Source: Apium graveolens (Eukaryota > Streptophyta > Magnoliopsida > Apiales > Apiaceae). From it: 64,000 bases of DNA. The DNA is taken from contig NC_133650.1 of the NCBI RefSeq assembly GCF_009905375.1, positions 69,661,073-69,725,072 of the forward strand. The letters are read 5' to 3'. Below are positions 50,098-61,374 of this stretch, piece by piece. How positions within the stretch are numbered: the first letter of the stretch is position 1; every line of letters starts with the position of its first letter. The notes beneath the pieces are model-generated. The model made no database searches and was not told the origin of the DNA. It was given only the letters and a program-made list of their open reading frames with translations. Made by a program: the position numbers and the translations under genes.

Positions 50098-51051
50098 TGT
50101 TAGTCCCAAAGTATCGTAGAAAGGGGGGTTGAATATGATACCTACAAATTCTTTTTGATTCATTTTAAGTTCTTCATCAAAAATACAGAATCAAAATAGG
50201 CACACAAAAATTCAAGGAATATATTATATTATTAATATATACCTTAAGGTTGTTACACTCTAATCAATTATGATTAGATAAAACAAATCAACAGCATCAT
50301 GGTATGTTTACAAGCTTAATAAATACGGCCTTCAATGGAGCTCTCGTAAAAATACAGTTGATTCATGAGAAGATAAATACCAAGTTATTTCACTTCAGCT
50401 TCTTTTTAGTGTAGTCTTCAAAAGCTTTGGACACACGACATCATGTCAGCAAAACATTTTGATCTTGCTTCAATTTCTCCTACAAGTCAATAGTTCAAAT
50501 CCACAAATTGACAGAGTTGAGTCCTACAAATTGACAATACAAAGTTGATTTGTAGAATCAAGGAAATTGACAATACAAGGTCGATTTACAGAATCAAGGA
50601 AATCGGTAATACAAGTTGTCAATTAGTAGACTTTAATTCATTTTGTCAAGTACCAGTTTCTGGGTTTTGAATATTTGGGCCAGGGGCTTAAAATAATTCG
50701 GGATTTAAAAATTACTTCCATAAGGACTTGCCTTAGAATAATTTCAACCCATGAACATTTCTTTTGATCTTTAGACCTTTTAATATCAAGTCATGACTTC
50801 AAAATAATTCTGCTAATTTGAACTTAAAAGATCCCTTTCTTGATATATTGACATTTAGTGCACTGGTCTGGTTCACAAATGACTATAATTGAGCTGAATC
50901 TTTTTGTTCTTTATTTATTACTCGGTGGATGTCTATATTCTGTAGCTTCTTGATTTTAGTTCACTGATATCCTGAGACCTTTATTACTGAATCAATGCAT
51001 TTTCTTGTTACTCAGTCCTTTGATCTTTCATTCTCCACGGAGGCATAAACA
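50098..51051 (-). repeat. 5' LTR of E5 (about 950 bp, outer end uncertain)
   Basis: The inner end TGTTAGTCCC (plus strand) is shared with E2. The outer end is a guess at TGTTTATGCC on the minus strand. Between 50505 and 50635 there are about five decayed copies of the spacer motif in the form AAATTGACAA / TTGTCAATTAG, as expected if CpG in TCGACAA mutated to TTGACAA. Confidence 0.45.
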
Positions 51052-51239
51052 TATTAATGAAATTTTTTCCATGACCTGGTTACGGACTTAGTGAATTAAT
51101 TCCATGTTTTGCTTCTTTGTATTTATTAAATCTTCATCTTCTGGATTTCTGTGCTTCACAGTAAATATTATTTACCTGTTTTTATTTTATGTTGAGTTAT
51201 ATTCCCTCAATTACATATTACGTTACATTATGATTTACA

Positions 51240-52590
51240 TGTTCCATCGATGAGGACGTATCTTGAGGCCTTGGCCTTAATCTCCTTTCCTTCTCTTGAG
51301 TTGGATGGAAAGGCCCTTGGCCGATGTAAAATAGTAATAGGATTTGCCACACAGGATTAATTATGATTTCCATGATGTCAGCTGGCTGGATGCTCAGTTT
51401 TTCCAAGTGTTCAAGGTATACATGCCCTTCCAGTTTCTTTATCTCGGATGTGGCGAGCTTGGAGAGGGCGTCGGCTGTGGTGTTGTCTTCACGGTCTACT
51501 TGCTTTAGGTCAAAGTTCTGGAAGCTTTGGATTGCTTATTGGGCGAGTCATTGGTACTTGAGCATGATGGGGTTCTTTTCCAGATATTCTCTCTGGATTT
51601 GTCTAACGACCAATTGGGAATCACTGTGGGTGATAATATGATCGGCCTGCAGGTGTTGTGCCAACCTGAGACCGACTAGTATCGCTTCGTATTCAGACTC
51701 ATTATTGGTCTCTTTGAATCAGAAGCAAATCACCTACTTAATTCGGAACCCGTACGGAGAGGTCAGAAATATCCTGGCGTCGCTTCGTTTGGACGTGGAG
51801 GATCCATCCACAGACAGTTTCCAGTTGTTGGCCCGGGTGGCTTTTTCTTCGGTTGGAGGATCATATATTGTCTGGATTTTGGTCGGGAAGGTGCATTCTA
51901 TGACGAAGTCGGCGAGGGCATGGCCTTTGATGGTGGTGCGAGGGATATATTTATATGGAATTGGCTGAGTTCCATCGCCCAATTCACCATCCTTCCTGAT
52001 AATTTAGATTTATGTAAGATCTTTCGGAGTCGCTGATTGTTTACCACCCGGATCTTCCTACCTTGAAAGTAGTGCTCAGCTTTCCGTTTTCCATCACCAA
52101 GGCGTAAGCAAACTTCTCGAGGTTCGGGTATCTAGTTTTTGTATCTTTCGGTATATGGATGACGTAATAGACTGATTTCTGACATACGATATCCTCACAT
52201 TAAGGCGGCACTGACTTTTTTCGGTCTTGCGGAGAGGTAGATGTAGAAGGTCTCTTAGGGTAGTGTTTTCGATAAGACCGGGGAGGAGATCAGGTAATGC
52301 TTCAGGGCTTCGAACGCATCTTGGCATTCCGGGTTCCATTCGAAAGACTTGTTGTTCCTGGCTCCCTTAAAAGTTTCGAAGAATGGGAGACACCTATCAA
52401 CCAGCTTGGAGATGAATCTTTTGAGTTCCGCGAGGCGGCCCTTGAGCCATTGGATTTCTTTCTGATTCCTGGGGGTTTCATGTCGAGCATGGCTTGAATC
52501 TTGTCTTCTATCCCTCGATTTCTTATAAGGAAACCTAGGAATTTTCCGGCACTTAGCTCGAAAGTGCAATTCGCCGGGTTGAGTTTCATG
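51240..52590 (-). pseudogene. pol: Ty3/gypsy RT-RNase H fragment (Tat-lineage-like)
   Basis: From 52590 downward on the minus strand: KLNPANCTFELSAGKFLGFL (end of the RT palm and thumb), PECQDAFEALKHYL (start of RNase H), then broken frames to HALADFVIECTFP and LSVDGSSTSK (about 51880-51960), and an ADALSKLATSE-type end near 51440-51470. This second RNase H-like DGS domain is typical of Tat/Ogre-type gypsy elements (family knowledge). The upstream half with the YVDD site and all other genes are missing. It is the only GC-richer stretch nearby. Confidence 0.85.
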
Positions 52591-52771
52591 CCACTCTATA
52601 TATATATAAAAGAAACTGGACATAAAAAGTGATTTCTTTAAAATAAAATATGTGATATATATATATATTAATATTTTAATGCATCATCCATGCATCACTA
52701 GAATATTGTTGAAATTTTAACTAACTAGAAAAACTGTTTTTATTTCCACTGTTTTTTCGTTTGTGCCTCGT

Positions 52772-55700
52772 TGTAATAACCCCAAAATTTTTCAACTTTT
52801 TGTAACCCTTGTGAATAGTGTTTTAGCTGAATGAAGAAACTTTTCACGCCACACTATGTAGGGGTTCTGTTATGGATATTCTGGGATATTATTAGTACTC
52901 TATGTAGTATATAAGTGTATGTAAAGATCGTCAGAATCCAATTCCGAACACTTTGGTTTTTCCCGGAAATCCACAAGATACGGAGAGAATTGAGTATAAG
53001 GTAACAGGATAAAAAGGATTTAAATTAAAGGATTATAATAGAGGATCATAAAAAGGAATATAATGTATTGAGAAAGGTTAAGGGAACCTAAGTAATAAGA
53101 TCCCGGGTATGATCCTTCAAACGATAAACGAGAACGAAAGTTAAGCGAACCGTATAACAGATCAGCGGTCATTAGGCAAACGATTAGGAAGTTAATCAAA
53201 GGGATTAGTGGGAATGATGTCATCCAACCAATAGAAAGAGGACAAGGAAGGGAGGATGACATCATGAGGATGACATAGGCATGACATGGGAAGGAAGGAG
53301 GTGTGGTGGCTTTGTAACCACACAAATTCAAGGGCAAAAAGGTAATTGACTAAAGCAAGCACAAAAACCAAGCAACCAAGCCAAGCAAAAATCATTTTCA
53401 TCAAAAATCAAAAAGCAACCAAGGCTTTGTTCTTGAAGCTCTCGACTTTTTACTATTCATAAGGCAAGAACAATTCAAAACTCAAGATCCAAGCTTCCTA
53501 AATTGGTAAGATAATTCCCTAATCATCTTCATGCTTAGTTAGGACTATATCATGAGTTTAAGCCATTAATTCCTTCTCAATCTTCTTCATTTAATCAAAG
53601 AAGAAGACTATGAATAGTGTTTTCAAGTTTTTTTACTTGAAGTTTTCTTGTTTTTCTTGAAGATCCAAGCTTTCCTAAGACTTCTCAAAGCTTCTTAAGG
53701 CTTCCTAGCTCATCCCACCACTTCAAGGAAGGTATACCATCTCCAAACCCTAGATCCCTATGTATTATAAGATGATTTTGATTAGTAGGATGATATTGTA
53801 GCTTGTTGTTGTGATTTAGAGTTTGGGATTTGGAATGGTAGTAAAATGGAATGGTAAATGTTGTGGTTTTGATTAAAAGAACTTAAGTATGGTTAAATTA
53901 AGCTTAGGCATAAGTATAAATGATTAAATTGAATTGGTTGGGGTTGTTATGATGTGATGAGGATGGATGTTGGTTGTATGTTGGATTTGAGGTTGGTTTG
54001 TGGTTGGTTTTGAATGGTTAAAATTGGGAAATCGCGTAAACATAGCCGTCGTAACGTCCGATTTTCTTTGGACTGTTTTTGTGCATAGAATTAGGACCCG
54101 AGAACCCCCTGCTAGATTATGACCACTACCATGTTTAGATAGCTCATGTTACGAGCTTCGTTTTGATATGTAGTTCGTTCGATTCCGATGCACGGTTTAG
54201 GAGAAACGACCGTTTCAAGTAACGGCGTTTCGCGAACGAAACTTTTTCCCTCGCCTTACTTTGAAACATAGGTTAAAGACCAAAAAGGGTTAATTAATGT
54301 ATGAAACATTTATGGTAAGTGTGTTAGGCAGTTGGTAAGACACTCGCGAAGGAATCGCTTTAAAACTCGTAAAGGTTAAATTATTAAAAATGGTGGAGCC
54401 GCGGGTACCCGAGTGACTTAAGCAAATCAGTGAGCGCAAAACAAGCGTTAGAGTCTAAGTTAGTTAAAGTATAAATTTACAAGTGATTTTGGTTTAATTC
54501 CAACTTACTTGTTGTTTATAGGTTATCAGACTCGTCCCGAGCCTTTCTCACCCCCAAGTCGCTCAGGCAAGTTTTCTACCCGTTATAACTGTTGTTGTGA
54601 TGAATATATGTATTTGCATTATCTTGTGATAGATGCATGTTGGTTAGTTAGCAAATGTTGCAATATATTGAAGCATGCTACTATGGTATATATATATGCA
54701 TGCCTGTTTCGTATTCTTTCCATATATATCTGTTGATTCAGTTGATAATACCTATGCTAGAGGATAGCGGTAATTTGCATATACCCTTAGTACAGGGACC
54801 CAAAGGTGAAAATATTTTCTAAAACCGGGAGTCGATGATCCCGAGTAGATTTTGTATATATGGATATGAATATATATATATATATACTTATATATATATA
54901 TGGTCATAGTTTTCAAAACTATTAATCGAATAAGGTTTATTCGATAACTTTAACTTTATTTTATTATTGAATATTATTTCGAATATTATTCGAAGGCGTA
55001 TGACTCCTTTTATTTTATTATCTGAATATTATTTGAATATTCATTCGAGGGCTTATGACTCAGTTTATATTATTTAATGAATATTATTTGAATATTCATT
55101 TGAGGATCTATGACTCCGATTATTTGCTGAAATATATTCTTTATTTTATTAAAGAATAAGGTGTTAATAATCAAACTTATTTTCGATTATTCAAATAAAG
55201 ATAATACTTTCATATAAGTATATCTTTGGTTATTTAATACTCGTTTCAAGTATAAGTTTTAATACTTATACTTCAATTATTTTTATAAAGATTATTCTTT
55301 ATGGGAATATTATTTAATTAATAATATTCAGTCATTTTCTAAATATTCTGGGGACTGATTTACTTCATTAAATCAGCTTTACTCCAAACACTCTATAAAG
55401 TGTTTTCGAGTCTTCAAAATGATTTTTAAAGTCAGAGCGGATCCCAAAACTCATTTTTTATATTTAAGATCTTCCTTTTTAAGGGGATTTAAATACTCGC
55501 TCAAAACCTGGGGAATCCGGCTCTGTGGTGTATTTTATATTCGCAACGAGGTTGCAGTTTTGGTAAATGAATTGATTACTTGCCCAACGTTCGGGAAGTA
55601 AGCCCATCTAATTGAGTCGGCATAAGCGACAGGCCGGGGTACGGTCTATGAATGTGTAAGTGGTTGGGTGGCAGTCCATCAACGCGTGAGGGGCCGGGTA

Positions 55701-56683
55701 ACGGTCTAGCGCGAGGTCCTAATGCGGCCAGGGTGATGACCGGTGAGGAATTCATCCATCTACAGTAGAAAAGGTTACTTATTGGTATCTTTGCCTGATC
55801 AGCAAGATATCTGGTTTATGCCAAAATTCTTTTCCTTTCCAAAATTCATTGGATGTTTCAAGCTCTGTTCATACTTTACATAACAGAGGTTCCAGGAAAT
55901 GTTTTAGAGATATATATATGTGGATATATATATATATCGGGACTAAATAAAGTATCTCATAACTTTTTCATTCAATAATATTTCAAAGATTGAATCTATT
56001 CAAGTCTTAACTTGTGGTCTCATCTATGGGATGTTTTTCTTAAAACTTATAATACTTTGAACGGTGGTAGTTCAAGTAGCTTTATAAATGATATAAGTGT
56101 GGTGAAGTATTGGTAACTTCATTCCTTGTTTTTACTTATATCTAGTAAGTAATTATCTTACACACGATAAAGATTCTAGTAAGTATCCATTTAGATACTT
56201 ATATTATTGTTATCACTATGTATTATCTTGCGAGCTGTAAGGCTCACTCTTGCTTTATTTCTTCATCACACAACAACAGTTAGGAGAGATGGCCAGACTC
56301 CAGCAGACCCAGCGCAAGCACGTGGGAAGCGTCCCGCGTCTTCCCGATGATGTTGTAGCTGCTATAGCTGCAGAGGTAGATCCATTGTAGTTCAGACCAT
56401 CTACTTTTGAGAATCAAATTATGTATAATTATAACTTGTGGCAGATAATGGCAATTAACTGTAAACTTATCAAGTAATCATTTTGGGTTGTAATAACTTT
56501 TAAATGGTGGATTCAAAGACTTGTACTTATTTCAATTTCATCTCTGAGACTATAACGGGTTGTGGTGTGTGTTAGTATGGGGTCACAGCATGAGGTTATT
56601 TATTATTAATTAAGTGAAGTGATATTGTGGAAAGAAAGACCGTGACAACCCGGATCCCCGACCCCGGATCTGGGGGTGTTACA
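52772..56683 (+). mobile_element. Solo LTR, Tekay-like Ty3/gypsy, 3.9 kb
   Basis: It starts TGTAATAACCCC and ends GGGGGTGTTACA. The perfect duplication CTCGT flanks it (52767-52771 and 56684-56688). No PBS or coding domain is seen inside. The interior has a GC-rich patch at 55610-55750 with imperfect repeats of GGCCGGGTAACGGTC type, and an (AT)n run near 54870-54900. The end text GGATCCCCGACCCCGGATC parallels the ends of the element at 17209-19171. It is probably the product of LTR-LTR recombination. Confidence 0.85.
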
Positions 56684-57170
56684 CTCGTCGATGTAATATT
56701 GTTGTCCATTGGATTGCGAGGCAAGTTTCTCGCGGTCAGTTTTTTCTCTCATCCAAATGATTTGCTCTCTTTGATAAGCCGTGATTTCTCTTCAGATGTT
56801 TCTTGAGTGGGTTTTGCCAACTTACTTTTCCAGTAAAAAAAAAAACTGTTTTTAAATAACATTATTTTAAAAATTTTGTCGAACTTGTCAAAATTATAAC
56901 AGCCACTTGCCTCGACGGGGGCTCTCTCCAGGATGTAAAAGAGTTGAACCTGCTCTTAGTTAATACTCTCAAAATTGTCACTGCAATGATGGTTACATAA
57001 AGAAGTTTAAATTTGACTCTGGATGGACAGCAAGCAAAACCTATAAATTTTGAAGTGAGGAAAAAAACATACCTCCGGCAATGGAAGCCTTCTGATCACC
57101 ATCCCACCCCGCCCCGGCCCTTAACTCCAATACTTTTATTAAACCATGTCCTCAGCCTACGAGCAAATTC
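56684..57170. other. Intergenic sequence without recognised gene
   Basis: 56690-56830 has minus-strand text of mixed base composition that could be decayed coding, but I recognise nothing. 56880-57130 has a C-rich stretch (CACCCCGCCCCGGCCC). No supported gene. Confidence 0.4.
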
Positions 57171-57700
57171 AATTTTAAAGTTAAAATGACTATAATTATT
57201 ATTATAATTTGAGATCATAAAGTGTATTTTAGTGCTAAAATATGACTTGAACTTTAATGTTAATTTTATTTAAAAACCATTTTTTTCATATTTAGTGAAG
57301 TTTTGTGTCTCTCTCCTAAACTTTATCTAAAACAAACTAACATACATTTTATTTATAGTTTTTTAATGATGTAGTAAGAATAACAGCAAATCCAATGCAT
57401 GACTATAATTGATTTTATAGCTCTAATATAGGGCTAATATGAAAAATGGATAGTTGTTTCTATATTTATGAGAAAAACATTTATAGTTTTTCTTGCAACA
57501 TCATGAAATAACTGTAAATGAAATTTATGTTAGTTTACTTTAAATGAAATTTAGGAGAGAGAGATAAAACTTTACTAAATTTAAAAATATTTAGTTGTAA
57601 AATAGAAGTAATATTGGAGTTGAAATTTTATTTTAGTACCAAAATACACTTTTTAGTCTAAAATTATAATAATAGCTATAAATATTTTAGCTTTAGCATT
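57171..57700. repeat. Long inverted repeat (foldback element), arms about 220 bp
   Basis: The left arm 57171-57391 pairs with the right arm at about 57480-57700. Shared blocks include AAGTGTATTTT, TCTCTCTCCTAAA and AAACTAACAT, read in opposite orientation, in the same order and with similar spacing. The loop is about 90 bp. There is no ORF. It is likely a MITE or foldback transposon; no clear target duplication was found. Confidence 0.75.
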
Positions 57701-58137
57701 GGAATTCTGAATATAGCTATGCTAGTTTTAAATATATGAGCAACTATCCTTTTATGCATTTATAAATGCATAGTTAAATTTAGTTTTATAGCTATAATAT
57801 AGGATTAAGATCATAAAATTTAACTTCAATACAGAGCTATAATTGATGGATAAATATATAAATGAATACTTTGTCTTATGTCCATTGTAGTCGTCCTTAT
57901 CATATCATCATATAACAATCATATAACTAATAATGTAGTGTAAAGAGGTTCATCTTAAAATAAAATAAATTAAAATGAATGAGTTATACAAAATATTAGC
58001 TAAATATAAAATTATTTGTTTGTAAACTGCAACTATTATTGGACTTGCTCTAAAACCAAGTATAACTATTTCTTTTTTTTTTTAATTTTGATTTTATATT
58101 ATAAGTATAAGAACAACTATAACTATGCATTGGATTT
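57388..58137. mobile_element. Possible second MITE overlapping the foldback element
   Basis: AAATCCAATGCAT at 57388 and its exact reverse complement ATGCATTGGATTT ending at 58137 could be terminal inverted repeats of a 750-bp element. The adjoining bases (TATA/TTG-type) also match partly. It overlaps the right arm of the foldback, so the nesting order is unclear. Confidence 0.4.
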
Positions 58138-58591
58138 GGTATGGTACCCCCAAAACTTATGGAATTCCAACCCTGTTCCTTGCCGCAATGGAAAAGAGTG
58201 GGGCAGATAAAAGATGTTGAACCCACCGATACTCCTGATCATTTGATCTTGAGTTCGACAGCTAATCACTGGGTCGAATTGACTTGAAAAAGAAGAAAAC
58301 TACATTATAATTTAAAAGCGTTCTGCATGAAAAGAAAAATTACTCAAGCAATTAGCATGGGAGCTAATATTAGTAATTTGAGGTCAAGAAAGTTTCTGAT
58401 TAGCTAAAAGTTTACACCTGAAGTTACAAAGATACACGAAGTCACAGAAACAGATTCTACTGTCTCACGATACAAAGTTACATACCATACAACAATGTAG
58501 AACATCATCTATCGGAACAACAAGTATGAGTGCATGACAAACTATTCTTAACATGTTGCTTTCAGTGCAGCAGCTGCAAGCAAATTGCCAT
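58138..58591. other. Downstream flank and probable 3' UTR of the NAC gene
   Basis: 58300-58591 lies just after the stop codon of the minus-strand NAC gene and should hold its 3' UTR. No convincing poly(A) signal could be fixed. No other gene is seen. Confidence 0.4.
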
Positions 58592-61374
58592 TCATTCAGG
58601 CCTATGTGAAGTCACATCATTGTGGTCTGTCTGCACTTCATCCTTCCAATTTTCTTGAACATCTAAATATTGTTCCAGTTCCTGCATGCACACATAGGTT
58701 TGCAAGTTATATACTATGTTTCAGTGGTGGAACCATGATTGCAAGTTATCTGGGGCTAAACAAGTAAAAATATGTTAATCATATTTTTTTTTGTTAATTG
58801 TTTACACACCCATGCCATGAGTCGAACTCCTACATCCCGCAAGGGGTACAAGAGTTCAACCACTGCATCAACATTTTTTTGACGATTTTTTATATTTTTT
58901 GTCAAGATTACAAGTAAACTTTTTGGAGACAAGTCGGGGGCAAGCTGGAGCAGGGGTCTGCCCCGCCTGGTTCCACCGGTGCAAAGTTTATATTTATAAA
59001 TAAAAATGATTAGGAAGAACATAAACTAAACGTTTGAGCTTTACCTTAAAAAAATCAGAATACACTGGACTATCCGCCAGATTATTCTCGAGCTCAGCCA
59101 TTCCTGCAATTCCACTAAGTACATCTTCCTTGTAACTTGAAGAAGGTTTACAAACTTCTCCTGAATCATCATTTAGCCCTTCAAACAAATTGCAATCGGT
59201 TAATAGATAACCACATGTCTTTGTAGTATTCAAAAATACTTATGGAATATGTCTTACATTTTCATCTTATGCAGTAGGTAAGCCTATTTTAAGTTTATCG
59301 CGTTATGATGTACCTATATCTTTACTTGGACTCTTGGAGAGAATTTATACTAAACTGCCTAGTTAGTCGAGATTTTAAAGTAATTTGTTTTGTAAAGTTT
59401 CTCTGACTGAAATTTAGGAATCCTATATTTACCGTGTGTTTTGCAAATGAAGCTCGCAAGCACAGAAGAGAGAACAGTAATACTATTTTAAAGAAAAAGC
59501 TTTAGAGCCAGGGGCCTGATTGCTAGATACTACACTCCATTGATGTCTGGTAAAGTATTTTAGCTTTCTAGTTCATGTACAAATTACAAAATGAAACTTA
59601 CCTGCAAACCAAGAGGGAAACTCAGTCTCAAGTATGGATCGAGATCGAGATGGAGAAGTAAGAGGCATCTTCTTAATGATTTCCACTTCCTGATCAACAC
59701 AAGGCAACCATTTACATAAATTAGCATATATTTACAGACTGTATGATTGAAACTAAATTGGAATTAAATTGAGAGTGCTTAGTTGAATTTTGATAGCATT
59801 GCCACAGAAGCACTGGGTTGTTCAAAAAAATTAATGTAGAATTTCAAGTGTTTTTAAAGACCTGTGCAGGTGTCTGAACGATATCAATCTTAATTTCGGT
59901 ATTTGAGTCTTCTTGCTTGTTTGGACTAGAAACATCTTCCACTGAATGAACTGAAACCTCTTTGGCTATAGAATTTCCCACCTTTTTGACATGCTTCTGT
60001 TGATAAAACACTTTGGAAACTACATATTCACCTTCATTTTCGTCATCCTCAGTTCCAAGATGATACTGATGCATCACCCATTTAGTTTTGACAGGATCAC
60101 AGCCCTTTGTTACGGTACTATAAAGAACCAGGATTTTCTTATACCCCTTTGTTACACCATTCTCCATCACAGGTTTGGTCTTGCCTGTTTTGTGCCATCT
60201 AACAGAATCTTCACTTTGAATCTTGCGACGCTTCCTTTTACCAGAGGCATAAGCGTTCATAGATTTATAGAAGTAATGTGCATTGCTTCCGTCTTTCTTA
60301 GTACCTAAAGCATGCATAATGCAGAGTCAAATCAATTACAAACTTGAGATATTATTTATTTCAGTTCATGTAGCTATTTATCCAACATTAGTTGCAGAAG
60401 ATACGAAAACACAAATGGCAATGCTGATATGATGCTAAGCCTTTTATATTTGGAGCACTCGTCACCGAAGACAACAAATCTCTGTCATGCTTTATGCTCT
60501 AAGTGTAATTTACTTTCAAATAGAGGCCTTATTCAATAAAACATAGGGGAACTTGAGCACAAATCAAACATGTGATTGTTTAAGCCAGAAATAATGTATT
60601 AACATAGATGTTCTATACTCGCCCTAAAAGAAATGTAGATGTCGAATACTTGAGGGAAGGAAATTATAGTGTAAAAATAGTTTACTTAGCCTCTAGCTCA
60701 GACAAAAACACAAGTCAATGACTAATAATGGTCTCATGCTCAAGAATGTGGACTAGTTTTTTAATTGTTGTACCCTTTACCCACTGTATCACAACTTTCG
60801 GTCAGGCATGTTGTGGGCTAAAAGACCGGACTGTCACTCTTGAGGCTTAGGACAGTGTTTTGATTCTTGATTCGGATTTGAACTTGCCCCTGGTTAATAT
60901 GAACTGTTACATGTCAATTTCATCTTTTGTTACAATAAATAAACTACTAGTACAAAACACGAACACTTCTAACAATGCTAGCTCACCAGGTAGATTTTCA
61001 GGATGGGTGTAACAGATTCCACCCTCCCCCTCAAGTGTGATGATGAACTTATCAATGAACATATTTGATGGTCGATTCCCTGTTCCGCATTTAGCTGCTA
61101 GATGATCCAGCAGCTCCACATCTGTCGGATCAAATTTCACACCAGCCGGCAAATTAGTCCATTCCTGAAGCACCTACAGAACAGGAAATCATAAAAACAG
61201 CCAGGACACATGATGTTCAAGAACCTTAACAATATAATCAACTAAAAAGCAGATATACGACAATATTATCCTGCTCACTTCTTTGTTACAGCGACAATTT
61301 GGGCATAAAAGGCATTCCTCAGACTCAATCATCTGAACATCAGAAGGTTGTATAGCTTCAGTTTTTGTTTCCAT
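58592..61374 (-). CDS. NAC transcription factor, SOG1-like group
   Basis: Six exons on the minus strand: 61374-61279, 61173-60987, 60304-59862, 59689-59602, 59178-59045, 58681-58592. All introns are GT-AG, phases agree, and the total is 1038 bp (345 aa plus TGA). Residues 1-32 carry a C-x2-C-x-C cluster (CPNCRC). The NAC domain runs from about 36 to 200: LPAGVKFDPTD, FIDKFI, CYTHPENLPG, KRKRRKI (basic, nuclear signal), RWHKTGKTKPV and WVMHQYHLG are the landmarks of the SOG1/SND2 branch. The C-terminus is acidic, with PSWFAG and GMAELENN. Known relatives bind DNA as dimers in the nucleus, and SOG1 drives the plant DNA-damage response. This protein has no SQ or TQ dipeptide, so it may be a paralogue rather than SOG1 itself. 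The donor after exon 3 (GTCTTT) is weak. Confidence 0.85.
58722..58981. mobile_element. hAT-type MITE in the last intron of the NAC gene
   Basis: The left end CAGTGGTGGAACCA and the right end (complement CACCGGTGGAACCA) are inverted repeats of 14 bp with two mismatches. Flanking octamers CTATGTTT and CAAAGTTT match at 6 of 8, as for an aged 8-bp hAT duplication. On the minus strand it contains GCAGTGGTTGAAC and, some 30 bases on, GGAGTTCGACTC. These resemble the A and B boxes of a tRNA-type pol III promoter, so a SINE fragment may be included. Confidence 0.6.

Larger units (their letters stand above)
38191..51051 (-). mobile_element. Sirevirus-like Ty1/copia retrotransposon E5, deleted and interrupted
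   Basis: Minus-strand order: LTR (about 51051 to 50098), PBS, gag, protease fused to the end of RT by an internal deletion, RNase H, motif-rich spacer, ORF3 copy C. E6 interrupts ORF3, and the E3 LTR appears to truncate it at 38190. The 3' LTR is not seen. The same GGGGGGTTGAAT text follows the LTR inner end as in E2, so the two are related. Confidence 0.72.

Noticed and set aside
50640..51240. Separate feature between the E5 LTR and the gypsy fragment
   Set aside because: I could not fix a border; it may be LTR or flank, so only an uncertain LTR end is given.
56690..56830. Exon of a host gene on the minus strand
   Set aside because: No splice frame, no recognisable domain and no continuation.
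58016..58210. Small plus-strand gene of 64 codons
   Set aside because: Low-complexity AT-rich translation lying within a probable MITE.
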